A stretch of 44,476 bases of DNA from Hyphomicrobiales bacterium (GTDB lineage Bacteria; Pseudomonadota; Alphaproteobacteria; Rhizobiales; Rhizobiaceae): the NCBI GenBank assembly GCA_900470805.1, contig UCCA01000055.1, positions 1-44,476 of the forward strand. The letters are read 5' to 3'. Below, one piece after another: positions 33,018-41,128 of the stretch. Both the position numbers and the translations under genes were made by a program. How positions within the stretch are numbered: position 1 is the stretch's first letter; every line of letters begins with the position of its first letter. Under the pieces are notes generated by a model that saw only the letters and a program-made list of their open reading frames with translations, was not told the origin of the DNA and made no database searches.

Positions 33018-33560
33018 ATGACGAACCAGGCGCAAATGAGAGTCATGATCGTTGACGAGGACGATGTCTTCTCGGCTCGCTTGGACAGGGCTTTCCGTGC
33101 TCGTGGTTTCGACGTTCGCGCGTTCAGTAGTGTGGCCCTCGCGTGTGCGGGGCTCCGCCTTGAGCGCTTTGACATTGTTATCACCGATCTTCGCGTCGGA
33201 GATGACAACGGATTGGTTGTCGTCGAGGCCGCGAAAATGCTTGCTGACGAGCCCATGATCCTCGTCCTCACAGCGTACGCTAACGTGCAAGCAGCCGTAC
33301 TCGCTGTGAAGCTCGGCGCAACGGATTTCTTGGCGAAACCTGCGGATATCGACGAGATCCTTGAGGTGCTTGGTATTCGCAACGCCCCAGGCCCCAACGA
33401 TCTGTTCAAGAACCCAGGCGTCTTGCACTGGGAACATGCCGCCGGTGTTTATGAGCAGACTGGTCGTAACATGTCAGAAGCCGCGCGGCGCCTCGGAATG
33501 CATCGACGAACACTTCAGAGGCTACTTGCACGCGGCGCTCCAGAGGTAAGCGATGCGTAA
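33018..33560 (+). CDS. ActR/RegA-type response regulator
   Basis: A 180-residue two-domain regulator. The receiver has acidic residues in VMIVDEDDVFSARLDR, phospho-acceptor Asp57 in IVITDLRVGDDNG, Thr in LVLTAYANVQ and Lys107 in DFLAKPADIDEIL. The C-terminal Fis-type helix-turn-helix, NMSEAARRLGMHRRTLQRLL, is the hallmark of the RegA/PrrA/ActR family that controls redox and acid responses. The linker differs from the classical family, and no RegB/ActS kinase lies nearby, so it is an orphan copy. The ATG at 33018 matches the family N-terminus; the longer frame from 32895 would span the promoter. Its EcfG promoter makes it a likely second-tier stress regulator. Confidence 0.85.
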   Translation: MTNQAQMRVMIVDEDDVFSARLDRAFRARGFDVRAFSSVALACAGLRLERFDIVITDLRVGDDNGLVVVEAAKMLADEPMILVLTAYANVQAAVLAVKLGATDFLAKPADIDEILEVLGIRNAPGPNDLFKNPGVLHWEHAAGVYEQTGRNMSEAARRLGMHRRTLQRLLARGAPEVSDA

Positions 33561-33640
33561 TCCAGTATGGCGAGCAACTGGAGCCAGACGATGATAGGTT
33601 AAATCTCATTTCCATGACTGGGAAAAATGGACCCTCGCCG

Positions 33641-33665
33641 GGAACAAGCATCCACCCTGAAAGTT
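33641..33665 (+). promoter_or_regulatory. EcfG-type promoter for glf
   Basis: GGAAC, 17 bases, GTT, ending 64 bases before the glf ATG. Confidence 0.75.
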
Positions 33666-33729
33666 GGAAGCTCCCTCGCTGCGTAAGGTCACAACGGTGG
33701 TGATCGTGTAGATAGAAAGGCCCTGGGAC

Positions 33730-34881
33730 ATGGGCAAGAGCATGATGATTGTTGGCGCTGGGCTTTCCGGCGCTGTTATCGGACGGGAACTGGCCCTGGC
33801 CGGACACAGGGTCGAGATCGTCGACGCACGTGACCATATTGCCGGGAATTGCCATACGCAACGCGACGCCGAGACGGGGGTTATGGTCCACGTCTACGGC
33901 CCTCATATCTTTCACACCGACGACTCCGAGGTATGGAATTACGTCAACCGCTTCCAGACCTTTATGCCGTACGAGAACCGCGTGAAGACCACCAGCGGCG
34001 AGCAGGTCTATTCGCTTCCCGTCAATTTGCACACGATCAACCAGTTTTTCGGCAAGACCTTCAGGCCCGATGAGGCCCGCGCCTTCATCGACGAGAAGGG
34101 CGACAAATCGATCCGCCAGCCGCAGACCTTCGAGGAGCAGGCGCTCCGCTTCGTCGGCAAGGAACTCTATGAGTCTTTCTTCAAGGGATACACCGAGAAA
34201 CAATGGGGCTGTTCCCCAAAGGACCTACCGGCCTCGATCCTGAAACGCCTGCCTGTGCGCTTCAACTACGACGACAACTATTTCTTCCACAAACACCAGG
34301 GCATGCCTGAGGCCGGATATACCGACATGGTCTCGCGGATCCTCGACCACCCAAACATCACGGTCTTTCTATCGACCCGGTTCCATCGCACCGACACCCC
34401 TGCCTCGGGCCACGTTTTCTACTCCGGCCCACTTGACGGTTATTTTGACTTCGAACTGGGGCGGCTTGCGTATCGAACACTTGATTTCGAACGCTTCACC
34501 TACCAAGGCGACTACCAAGGCTGTGCGGTCATGAACTATGGAGACGTGTCGGTTCCGTTCACACGCATCACTGAGCACAAGCACTTTTCCCCTTGGGAGC
34601 AACATGCTGGCTCTGTCTGTTATCGGGAGTTTTCACGCCAATGCGGCCCGCAGGATATCCCCTATTATCCGGTTCGTCTTGTTGCCGACCGGCAACTTCT
34701 CTCGGATTATGTCAATCGCGCGGAGGAGACGAGCGGCGTGACGTTCGTCGGGCGCCTGGGGACCTATCGATATCTGGACATGGATGTGACGATCCGAGAG
34801 GCGTTAGATGTGGCTAGGTTTTATCTGGCTCGCGTGCCGGGCGACCCCGATATGCCAGCTTTTCTTCATCGCCCGATCTGA
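33730..34881 (+). CDS. glf: UDP-galactopyranose mutase
   Basis: A 383-residue FAD enzyme that converts UDP-galactopyranose to UDP-galactofuranose, the donor for galactofuranose in surface glycans. The FAD fold MMIVGAGLSGAVIGRELA, substrate-region HVYGPHIFHTDDSEVWNYVN, the loop FFKGYTEKQWGCSPKDLPAS, LPVRFNYDDNYF and the C-terminal RLGTYRYLDMDVTI with the final FAD-binding helix are all present. Length matches the family. An AAGG site precedes the ATG. It is alone rather than inside a glycan cluster, but the mfd operon carries glycosyltransferases of the kind found beside glf, and both have EcfG promoters. Confidence 0.95.
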   Translation: MGKSMMIVGAGLSGAVIGRELALAGHRVEIVDARDHIAGNCHTQRDAETGVMVHVYGPHIFHTDDSEVWNYVNRFQTFMPYENRVKTTSGEQVYSLPVNLHTINQFFGKTFRPDEARAFIDEKGDKSIRQPQTFEEQALRFVGKELYESFFKGYTEKQWGCSPKDLPASILKRLPVRFNYDDNYFFHKHQGMPEAGYTDMVSRILDHPNITVFLSTRFHRTDTPASGHVFYSGPLDGYFDFELGRLAYRTLDFERFTYQGDYQGCAVMNYGDVSVPFTRITEHKHFSPWEQHAGSVCYREFSRQCGPQDIPYYPVRLVADRQLLSDYVNRAEETSGVTFVGRLGTYRYLDMDVTIREALDVARFYLARVPGDPDMPAFLHRPI

Positions 34882-34929
34882 GCCACTCCGAATACGCTGA
34901 CGAACGGTATCCGGGCGTGGGCGTCGATC

Positions 34930-34954
34930 GGAACAACCTGGCGATGGCCGGGTT
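34930..34954 (+). promoter_or_regulatory. EcfG-type promoter for the broken DUF2177 gene
   Basis: GGAAC, 17 bases, GTT, ending 34 bases before the ATG at 34989. Confidence 0.7.
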
Positions 34955-34988
34955 CTCTTGAACTGACAACCGAATGAGAGCAATCCGG

Positions 34989-35389
34989 ATGAAACTTCTG
35001 AGCATAGCCTACGCCGGCACCCTGATTTCATTTCTGCTGATCGATGCTTTGTGGCTCGGCATCGTCGCGAGGAGCTTCTACCGAAATCAACTCGGCGACA
35101 TGATGCTTCCTTCGCCGAACCTGGCTGCTGCAGCGATCTTCTACCTCGTCTTCGCGATCGCGGTTGTTATACTCGCAGTGCGGCCCGGATTGGAAGCCGG
35201 CTCGATCTCGGCCGCCTTCGGGTACGGCGCGGTGCTCGGACTTGCGGCGTACGGCACTTACGACATGACGAACCTTTCGACACTGAAAGGCTGGCCTGTC
35301 CAACTGACTGTCGTCGATCTGGTCTGGGCACGATCCTCACGAGCGTTGCGAGCGCTAGCGGCTATGCGACAGCTCGCTATTTTGCATAG
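34989..35389 (+). pseudogene. DUF2177 membrane protein, single-base frameshift near the C-terminus
   Basis: The frame from ATG 34989 encodes MKLLSIAYAGTLISFLLIDA with four hydrophobic helices and TYDMTNLSTLKGWPVQLTVV, then DLVW: classic DUF2177. Family members continue 'DLxWGTxL'. Here the frame runs into unrelated residues (ARSSRALRAL), while the expected GTILTSVASASGYATARYFA and a TAG at 35387 lie one frame over. One G missing from a G4 run near 35327 explains this. The promoter and most of the gene are intact, so the loss is recent or a sequencing error. Confidence 0.8.
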
Positions 35390-35431
35390 GCGCTTCCGCA
35401 AACGGCAATCAAAGACAAAACCGCGCGGGTG

Positions 35432-35456
35432 GGAACAGCATGGTTTTCGCGATGTT
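35432..35456 (+). promoter_or_regulatory. EcfG-type promoter before a decayed small gene
   Basis: GGAAC, 17 bases, GTT, ending 24 bases before the ATG at 35481, which itself has AGGAGG. A full transcription and translation start signal therefore survives here. Confidence 0.65.
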
Positions 35457-35480
35457 TCATCAGATCCAGGAGGCGTCGCT

Positions 35481-35783
35481 ATGCAGTATCCGGATCGGCG
35501 AACGCCCGACGCAGGTCGCGTTGGAGTGACACTGCCGCTACGCGTCGATTCTCGTGCGAAAACATTTTCTCTTCATTGCTCTCAGGATTGGTCGCCCTGA
35601 CACCATTGCGATGTCAGTGTCTCATGCCCGTTGGATCCAAGCTCTGCGTTTCTCTATCGCACCTTCACCGTCCCCTCGCGATACGAGGTCCGGGATGACG
35701 TCGAGGAAACATGGCAGGTCGTCGAGACCATGAGCGCACTGCGTGCGGCGACAAACGGCAGAGACCTCGTCCAGCTCGGGTGA
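35481..35783 (+). pseudogene. Unrecognised small gene, probably frameshifted
   Basis: ATG 35481 has AGGAGG seven bases upstream and an EcfG promoter, but the frame stops after 39 codons (MQYPDRRTPDAGRVGVTLPL onward). A second frame downstream, open to a TGA at 35781, reads SSAFLYRTFTVPSRYEVRDD then VEETWQVVETMSALRAATNG, which has protein-like composition. The two may be halves of one damaged gene. I do not recognise the family. Confidence 0.35.
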
Positions 35784-36379
35784 AGAGACGCCGTTGATCT
35801 AGCTCGAGACCTGAATGAGTGTGTGGATCAGGGCCGCGACAATCCCCAACCTCGCCCGAGGAATAGGTCGTTCGTGTAATGTCGGTACTTTCGTCGGGAT
35901 GTATCGCCGTAATCTACTGGATGAAATCGAGCCTCGATGCGAGCCATGTAGTCCCACGCCTTGAACCAGGCTGGGTTTGCAGCCGACTGACCTGATATCC
36001 TTGGGGGTTCCCCTGCGGGGCAATTCAACCGCAGCCAGTCGGCACCGGATAGATAAGCTGGCGGACGCGCATACCAACCCCCCAATTCTGGCGGGGTACG
36101 GTGGCGTTCACGCGGACGACAGCCCCCCTCAACGGGTGCTGTGCGTCGTCCGCCGCCGCCGCCGTGCTTACGCGCGTCCTCGGCTGAAAGATTCATTCGC
36201 AGCCTGACAGCCGCCTTGACGGTAAATGAAGGATTGCTGCGTCGGGCTGCCCATTCGCTTCAAATCGACCGGTTGACCCTCATGTTCCGATACAGGTCTT
36301 CTCCCTCGCAGGGCTTGTCGAGTATTTGGAACGGTTATTGCAATGATACTAAAATAGTACCACGGGGGAAATAGCTGTT
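35784..36379. other. Long region without a confident gene
   Basis: A minus-strand frame at 35828-36196 (122 codons, ending KYRHYTNDLFLGRGWG) has no ribosome site or recognised motif and a low-complexity Gly/Arg start. No EcfG promoter or hairpin was noticed. The final 20 bases carry a GGGGG ribosome site for the DUF982 gene at 36380. Confidence 0.4.
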
Positions 36380-36676
36380 ATGTTTCGACACACTCCACGC
36401 GATTTCCAAACAGTCCTTTTGATCTTGGTTGGGAGGACGCTCAAGATAAAGACACTGGTAGACGCTGCTAACGCGCTGCTGTCGCACTGGCCCGATGACG
36501 ATGGCGAGGAATACGTGATCGCGGTGAAAAAATGCCTCGATGCGATCATAGGCGTTTCGCAAGCTAATCATGCCAGACAAGCCTTGATAGCGGCCGCAAA
36601 CGAGGCTGGCATGCGCGTCATCTCACTGGCACACGACGCAGCAGCTGCCCCGGATCACGGACGGGATGCGGCGTGA
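36380..36676 (+). CDS. DUF982 protein, copy A
   Basis: A 98-residue protein. TLVDAANALLSHWPDDDGEE, YVIAVKKCLDAIIG and ARQALIAAANEAGMRVIS fit the DUF982 pattern (an 'AL..LL..WP' helix, 'A...C..A..G', 'AR..F..A..EAG'). The family is almost confined to Rhizobiales and has no known function. A purine-rich GGGGGAAATAG lies upstream of the ATG. A GGAAC occurs at 36328, but no GTT is at the right distance, so I do not call a promoter. Confidence 0.75.
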   Translation: MFRHTPRDFQTVLLILVGRTLKIKTLVDAANALLSHWPDDDGEEYVIAVKKCLDAIIGVSQANHARQALIAAANEAGMRVISLAHDAAAAPDHGRDAA

Positions 36677-36735
36677 CGCCAGGGAGAGGTATGAGCTAGG
36701 TTCTTGGGTTTTCTGGTCCAAAAAACCGCTCGCTT

Positions 36736-37401
36736 CTAGGTCAACACCGTCTCTGGCAGAGCCGCCCTTCCAAAAATGGGGGTTACGTTCGACGGTTCCT
36801 CAGGGACCTGCCGGGCGCTTTCGGCCCGACGTCTCCAGAAATCGTCCATCTCCCGTATTTTGGCAGTGAAGTTTTCCCTCGGATCGTAGTAACGCGGCCG
36901 GCTCGGCGGCGGCAGCTGGTACGCCGCGCAAATACGGTCAATCAGGTCCATTGCCCGCAAACCGAGGCGTGCGAAATCCTCCTGCCGATGTTCGAATAGG
37001 TCGTTGAACTCCGGGGGCTCGATTTCGATAGACTCCAGCGCGTCAAGCACATTGCGAAGCCGATTGGGGAGCCATCGTATTTCATCGGACAGTTCGCGAC
37101 CGAGCAGCGACCAATCGACGTCCTTGGGCAGGAGCAGCACTGGATCATCCGCGTGGAGGAAGAAATTCTCGGGCTCGTCGACATCGTACTCGGGGAAATC
37201 GTGGGCGGCCTGGTAGCAAGCACCGACAAAGTCATCGATCACCAGGACTGATTGCATTGCCAAATCACGCGCAGCCTCACGGGTCGGCATGGCCCGCCGA
37301 CCGCTTACTTGCCGGCCGATCCAAACCGCAGTTCCAACCGACAACAAGGCGACACCGAATCCCGTGACGAGCATCGATGCAGCGAAGACAAACGGGCTCA
37401 T
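36736..37401 (-). CDS. Membrane-anchored hypothetical protein (221 aa)
   Basis: A 221-residue protein with one N-terminal transmembrane helix (MSPFVFAASMLVTGFGVALL) and a cytoplasmic, acidic helical domain (LVIDDFVGACYQAAHDFPEY; WSLLGRELSDEIRWLPNRLR). The ATG at 37401 is preceded by AGGA at 8 bases and begins exactly at the helix; the longer frame to 37749 is not supported. I do not recognise the family. The two Asp/Glu-rich blocks suggest a protein-protein role. Confidence 0.65.
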   Translation of the reverse strand: MSPFVFAASMLVTGFGVALLSVGTAVWIGRQVSGRRAMPTREAARDLAMQSVLVIDDFVGACYQAAHDFPEYDVDEPENFFLHADDPVLLLPKDVDWSLLGRELSDEIRWLPNRLRNVLDALESIEIEPPEFNDLFEHRQEDFARLGLRAMDLIDRICAAYQLPPPSRPRYYDPRENFTAKIREMDDFWRRRAESARQVPEEPSNVTPIFGRAALPETVLT

Positions 37402-37429
37402 AGGGCATCCTTCTGAAAGGGGTTGGCTG

Positions 37430-37645
37430 ATGGATATCAGCACGATTCTCGCAAATGGCAACAGGGCGTGGCAGGCAATATCGACTTTGATACCGGCGAT
37501 CATTGCCGAGGGCGATGAGGCATCGGCGTCCCGCTCGGGTGCTTCAAGGTACGGTACACTTCGCGGCAGCCATCCAAGACAGGGCACTGGGCGGCGAAGA
37601 GCCCGGAGCTGGGGGGCATACAAGCGCTTCGCCCAATCGACATGA
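37430..37645 (+). CDS. Possible small protein (71 aa)
   Basis: A 71-codon frame beginning MDISTILANGNRAWQAISTL with a GGGG stretch upstream. The first 25 residues look helical and protein-like; the rest is Arg/Ser/Gly-rich and looks non-coding. It may be the remnant of a longer gene. The stretch 37646-37856 contains nothing I recognise. Confidence 0.25.
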   Translation: MDISTILANGNRAWQAISTLIPAIIAEGDEASASRSGASRYGTLRGSHPRQGTGRRRARSWGAYKRFAQST

Positions 37646-37856
37646 GATTGAGACCATGACAACCAAAAACAGCAACCCCTGATCAGCGAGTTCGTTCCGT
37701 CTGCATTTCGATCTTCGTCGAAAGGCGGGTCAGTTGAACCGGACAGCAATCATGCGCCCTCACCGTTCTGCTATCGCATGGAGGGAGGCTGGGACAGCAC
37801 CTCGCGACCGAGGCGGAGCGTTTTGCCCAGAACAGGACAACCCGTTGTTTTGACTC

Positions 37857-37881
37857 GGAACGAATCACTTCAGCGACAGTT
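37857..37881 (+). promoter_or_regulatory. EcfG-type promoter for the DUF982-ligase operon
   Basis: GGAAC, 17 bases, GTT, ending 33 bases before the ATG at 37915. Confidence 0.75.
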
Positions 37882-37914
37882 GAGTCGCATCAACGGTCAT
37901 CGAGGTAAAGCGTC

Positions 37915-38202
37915 ATGGATGGCATGCACAGAACGCCCATCTTCCCACTCGACGTCGAAATCGACGGCGTCGGCAAATATGTTCCGGCTTCCAGTGTCGA
38001 GGAACTGACGGCTCTGCTCACCTGCCTCGAATGGCCGGACAAGACTCCAAGAGAATTTCATCGAGCACTGGTCTCGTCGTTCGACGCTCTGGACGACGTC
38101 GTCGAGCCGCAAGTCGCGCGCGAGGCCTTTGTTGACGCCGCGCATGCCGCCGGGATGCATATTCTCCCAGACGATATGGCTGAGATCAGGAAAGCTGGCT
38201 GA
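37915..38202 (+). CDS. DUF982 protein, copy B
   Basis: A 95-residue DUF982 protein. The N-terminal strand IFPLDVEIDGVGKYVPASSV, the helix LTALLTCLEWPDKTPREFH, and AREAFVDAAHAAGMHILPDD match the family order. GAGG lies upstream of the ATG. It is the first gene behind the EcfG promoter at 37857, and the DNA ligase gene follows after 40 bases without a terminator, so they are probably co-transcribed. It shares only the family pattern, not close identity, with the copy at 36380. Confidence 0.75.
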   Translation: MDGMHRTPIFPLDVEIDGVGKYVPASSVEELTALLTCLEWPDKTPREFHRALVSSFDALDDVVEPQVAREAFVDAAHAAGMHILPDDMAEIRKAG

Positions 38203-38242
38203 GCCGTAACCATCTGTAAAGCATTTAGGGGCGCAATGAAGC

Positions 38243-39286
38243 ATGGCCAAATCTCCGCGATCCAAGCCACTCCTGGCTGACGACAAGCCGCTTAGGTCGC
38301 GTGCGCGCAAGCCACGCGATCCTTTGCAACCAAATCTTCCACTCGATCCCATGCCAGCTCGCATCGAACCATGCTTGGCGCTGTTGAAAAGCAAGCCGCC
38401 TGTTGGCCCCCAGTGGACGTTCGAGGTCAAGTTTGATGGCTACAGACTGGCCGTGCATAAGGAGTTGCGAGACGTTCGCATCTTGACCAGAGGCGGCCAC
38501 GACTGGACGCACCGTTTTCCGCTCATCGAAGCCGCCGCTTTGGCTCTCCCGGTGGCAACGTTCATCCTTGACGGGGAAGCGGTCGTCCTGGACGAGCAGG
38601 GCCGATCGGATTTCAACATGTTGCAGCGATCGCTTGGCGGTCGCGGCGGCAAGGAGGTCTCGCGCGATGCCATTTTCATGGCATTCGACGTGCTATATTT
38701 CGACGGCCATGACTACACGCAGACCGAATTGTCGAGACGCCGAAACCTCCTTGAGTCCCTGCTCCCGTTCGAGACAACCGGCGCAATACGGCTGTCAGAG
38801 GAAGTCGACGCGGATGGGGAGGCATTGTTTCAGGCCGCTTGCGACCACGGCCTAGAAGGGATCATCGCCAAGGATCGAAACAGCATCTATCGCCCCGGTC
38901 GTCTCGGCGACTGGCTCAAGATCAAATGCGTTCAGAGCGAAAGCTTCATGATCGTGGGCTACGAGTATTCCAACTCAGCACGCGGCGGGATTGGCAGTCT
39001 GCTGCTGGCTGCCCGTAAAGGCGACGGTTGGATTTACGTCGGATCGGTTGGGACAGGCTTCAAGGAACGCGATGCGATCGCGCTACGAGCAACGCTCGAC
39101 AAGCTGAAAGCCAAGACGCCGACGGTCGATTACCCCACCCGCCGCAAGGACTTGGTTTGGGTGCAGCCAACTTTGATTGCGGAGATCGAGTACCGAGCTT
39201 GGACCGGCGATGGCAAATTGCGCCATGCATCGTACAAAGGCTTGCGTGAGCATCAGGATAACGCTGCGGTCTACGAGTTGGTCTAA
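38243..39286 (+). CDS. ATP-dependent DNA ligase (LigC / LigD-ligase type)
   Basis: A 347-residue ATP-dependent DNA ligase. The adenylation Lys63 is in VKFDGYR (motif I), motif III is FILDGEAVVLDEQG, motif IV EGIIAKDRNSIYRPGRLG and motif V WLKIKC. The C-terminal OB-fold carries GSVGTGFKERDAI and KLRHASYKGLRE. It lacks the polymerase and phosphoesterase domains of LigD, so it is a stand-alone ligase as used in bacterial end joining and repair. The ATG has AGGGG at a rather long spacing. No Ku gene is in the window. Position behind DUF982 and an EcfG promoter implies stress induction; S. meliloti end-joining genes are known to be partly under general-stress control. Confidence 0.92.
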   Translation: MAKSPRSKPLLADDKPLRSRARKPRDPLQPNLPLDPMPARIEPCLALLKSKPPVGPQWTFEVKFDGYRLAVHKELRDVRILTRGGHDWTHRFPLIEAAALALPVATFILDGEAVVLDEQGRSDFNMLQRSLGGRGGKEVSRDAIFMAFDVLYFDGHDYTQTELSRRRNLLESLLPFETTGAIRLSEEVDADGEALFQAACDHGLEGIIAKDRNSIYRPGRLGDWLKIKCVQSESFMIVGYEYSNSARGGIGSLLLAARKGDGWIYVGSVGTGFKERDAIALRATLDKLKAKTPTVDYPTRRKDLVWVQPTLIAEIEYRAWTGDGKLRHASYKGLREHQDNAAVYELV

Positions 39287-39298
39287 GGGTAGACCTTG

Positions 39299-39760
39299 TC
39301 AGCCAGGCTTCCTTCTACCACCTTTGTGCTTGATAGCCGCGACGGCTAGCGTTGAGGCTATCGACGCAATAGGCAGAGAGCGTATTGCTCTGGTCAACAC
39401 GAAGCTTCCAACCATCGCCGCGGTGAGCTTCACCCATGGGTGTTCACCCAGTTGAGCGTGAGCACTGGCGTCCGCCCATTCCAGTCGAGACTGCGTGATC
39501 TGGGAGGCGTCCTCGGCAATCCGAGCCAAACGGCTCCGCAAAACTGCAATTTCCTCTCTTGTTTCGCGGATGCGAAGAGACAACTCCGCGGCCGGCGAGA
39601 CATAATCGAGCGGGACTGGGATCTCCGACTGATCCGTAAAACGGGAGAGCGGATCGACGACATGAGGCTGTTGAGCCAGAGCGTCTGATGGCACCCGGAG
39701 AAGATCATCGTCATCCGGATGAATATGATCATCAGTAGGCTTGCTGACAATCTCGTTCAT
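39299..39760 (-). CDS. Tail-anchored hypothetical protein (153 aa)
   Basis: A 153-residue protein with an acidic N-terminal half, a coiled-coil (LSLRIRETREEIAVLRSRLA), a hydrophobic segment near the C-terminus (TAAMVGSFVLTRAIRSLPIA) and a basic tail (KHKGGRRKPG). The layout resembles the DUF883-like gene at 32448, though the sequences differ. AGGAGG precedes the ATG at 39760. It is convergent with the ligase gene (12 bases apart). A near-consensus EcfG site lies at 39809. Confidence 0.65.
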   Translation of the reverse strand: MNEIVSKPTDDHIHPDDDDLLRVPSDALAQQPHVVDPLSRFTDQSEIPVPLDYVSPAAELSLRIRETREEIAVLRSRLARIAEDASQITQSRLEWADASAHAQLGEHPWVKLTAAMVGSFVLTRAIRSLPIASIASTLAVAAIKHKGGRRKPG

Positions 39761-39808
39761 AATCGCCTCCTCCTTAAACATCGATTCTCTCCGTTTTGAC
39801 GGAAGGTC

Positions 39809-39833
39809 AACGCCGGAGGAGCTCATGAGTTCA
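39809..39833 (-). promoter_or_regulatory. Near-consensus EcfG promoter (TGAAC -35)
   Basis: Minus-strand TGAAC, 16 bases, CGTT, about 49 bases before the ATG at 39760. The -35 differs from consensus at its first base; the same variant occurs at 43333. Confidence 0.45.
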
Positions 39834-39861
39834 ACCTGGTTGATAAAAATGCCAATGCCGC

Positions 39862-40305
39862 TCAGCCGACCCGGACATTGTGTAATCGCTCGAGTGTCGC
39901 GACACGTTCCCGGAACGATCGGACCGCTTCGAGCGCTTCATGGCTCAGGCGAGCCATCGCCCAAGCGACATCGTACATTCCCGCAACCGCTTGCTGATGA
40001 CCAACTACGCCGTCGCAAACCGACCGCTCCGCGATAGAAATTGCGTTGAGCTGAACAGATACGAACGCGCCATGGATTTCCTTAAGCAGCTGATCCGTTG
40101 CCGTCACGGCGTTGGAAGTCGCGTGGAGCTGATTTTGCTCGTCCATGAACGCTCCGAACTGTATAAACATGCATTGTCTCTTCATCTGCTTTTGGGCGGG
40201 AAACTCGATCTTGACAAAATCCGATCCAAGCGACTCCAACCAAAACGCGTTGAAGGCCAAAAGGTTGAGGCAGGTCGTAATGTCTTTGGCGTGCCAGCCA
40301 AACAT
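39862..40305 (-). CDS. Hypothetical helical protein, possibly phasin-like
   Basis: A frame of 147 codons from ATG 40305 (MFGWHAKDITTCLNLLAFNA) to 39862. The middle and C-terminus are helical and amphipathic (EIHGAFVSVQLNAISIAERS; AWAMARLSHEALEAVRSFRE), in the manner of phasin-like proteins, and the short aromatic start fits too, but I cannot name a motif. No clear ribosome site is seen at 40305; an internal start near 40179 is possible. The stretch 40306-40603 upstream shows no gene. Confidence 0.45.
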   Translation of the reverse strand: MFGWHAKDITTCLNLLAFNAFWLESLGSDFVKIEFPAQKQMKRQCMFIQFGAFMDEQNQLHATSNAVTATDQLLKEIHGAFVSVQLNAISIAERSVCDGVVGHQQAVAGMYDVAWAMARLSHEALEAVRSFRERVATLERLHNVRVG

Positions 40306-40603
40306 GGATAAGCCGCATTCGCGGTTTTCGCCGTGAACTGGACGCGCTAAGGGCATTGGTGAACGGATCTTACATGGGTTTACGTTGAGAGCGTCCAGGC
40401 TCGGCTTGAACCAACTGAAAGGCTTCGTGGTCGCGGGTGGCTCTGAAATGTAAATCCGCCTGAGCAACGCCTTCCACACCTATCTGAACATGAACTGGTT
40501 CGGCCGGCCAGCGGCAGTATTGTTTTGTGGCGGCTCACTGCCGCGATATTCGGTCTCAATTCATTACGCACTGGCGTTGATAAAACTTGTCGCGCTTTTA
40601 GTC

Positions 40604-40628
40604 GGAACAACGACCCCTAATCCGAGTT
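40604..40628 (+). promoter_or_regulatory. EcfG-type promoter for the Gly/Asn/Ser-rich secreted protein
   Basis: GGAAC, 17 bases, GTT, ending 30 bases before the ATG at 40659. Confidence 0.75.
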
Positions 40629-40658
40629 GTCTGCCTACAACACCTTGGAGGAAACATA

Positions 40659-41003
40659 ATGTTCACAAAAATCATGACCGTCTCGCTTCTCTCGCTTGGC
40701 CTAGCCACGTCCGCGCTTGCCCAGTCATCTGGTGGATCGAACAGCGGCGGCAACAGTGGCTCAGGCAACTCCGGGACATCTAGCGAGACGGGGAGCGGCA
40801 CGTCTGGCTCGAACGGCGGCCAAAACACCGGCGACAACAGCGGCAATGGCAATGGCAATGGCAACACAAACATGAACGGGCAGAATTCGGGCGCTTCTGG
40901 TGGCGACGCAAACGACTGCGCGCGACGCGAAGCTGGAGGCACGAGCAATCCGTCCAAGAACAACAATGCCACCGCGACCGACCCCGCCAACAGCTGCAAA
41001 TAA
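40659..41003 (+). CDS. Secreted Gly/Ser/Asn-rich low-complexity protein
   Basis: A 114-residue protein with a clear Sec signal peptide (MFTKIMTVSLLSLGLATSAL, cleavage after Ala-Gln-like ALAQ). The mature part is about 65 residues of Gly, Ser, Asn and Thr, followed by a short tail with two Cys (NDCARREAGGTSNP ... SCK) that could form a disulfide. GGAGG precedes the ATG. The DNA contains four tandem 6-base units inside the gene. It is a likely periplasmic or surface protein under stress control; a hydrated, disordered protector is plausible but unproven. Confidence 0.75.
   Translation: MFTKIMTVSLLSLGLATSALAQSSGGSNSGGNSGSGNSGTSSETGSGTSGSNGGQNTGDNSGNGNGNGNTNMNGQNSGASGGDANDCARREAGGTSNPSKNNNATATDPANSCK
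40842..40865 (+). repeat. Tandem hexanucleotide repeat (GGCAAT x3 + GGCAAC)
   Basis: Four adjacent 6-base units encode Gly-Asn pairs in the secreted low-complexity protein. In-frame slippage would change its length without breaking the frame. Confidence 0.8.
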
Positions 41004-41128
41004 TTACATCGTATGATCATATAGGGCTCCGCACGCGGCGGGGCTCTTACTGCGACCGCGAGCAGGCCGATGGACTTCGGGACCTTCCTGTTCTGCGATC
41101 CGTTCAAGTAAAACTGTTGGAGGATAGG

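Noticed and set aside
36328..36352. GGAAC upstream of DUF982 copy A
   Set aside because: No GTT occurs at 17 bases, so it does not fit the promoter consensus.
41089..41108. GGACC-N17-GTT before the PPOX gene
   Set aside because: The -35 has a mismatch at a critical position; kept out of the promoter list.
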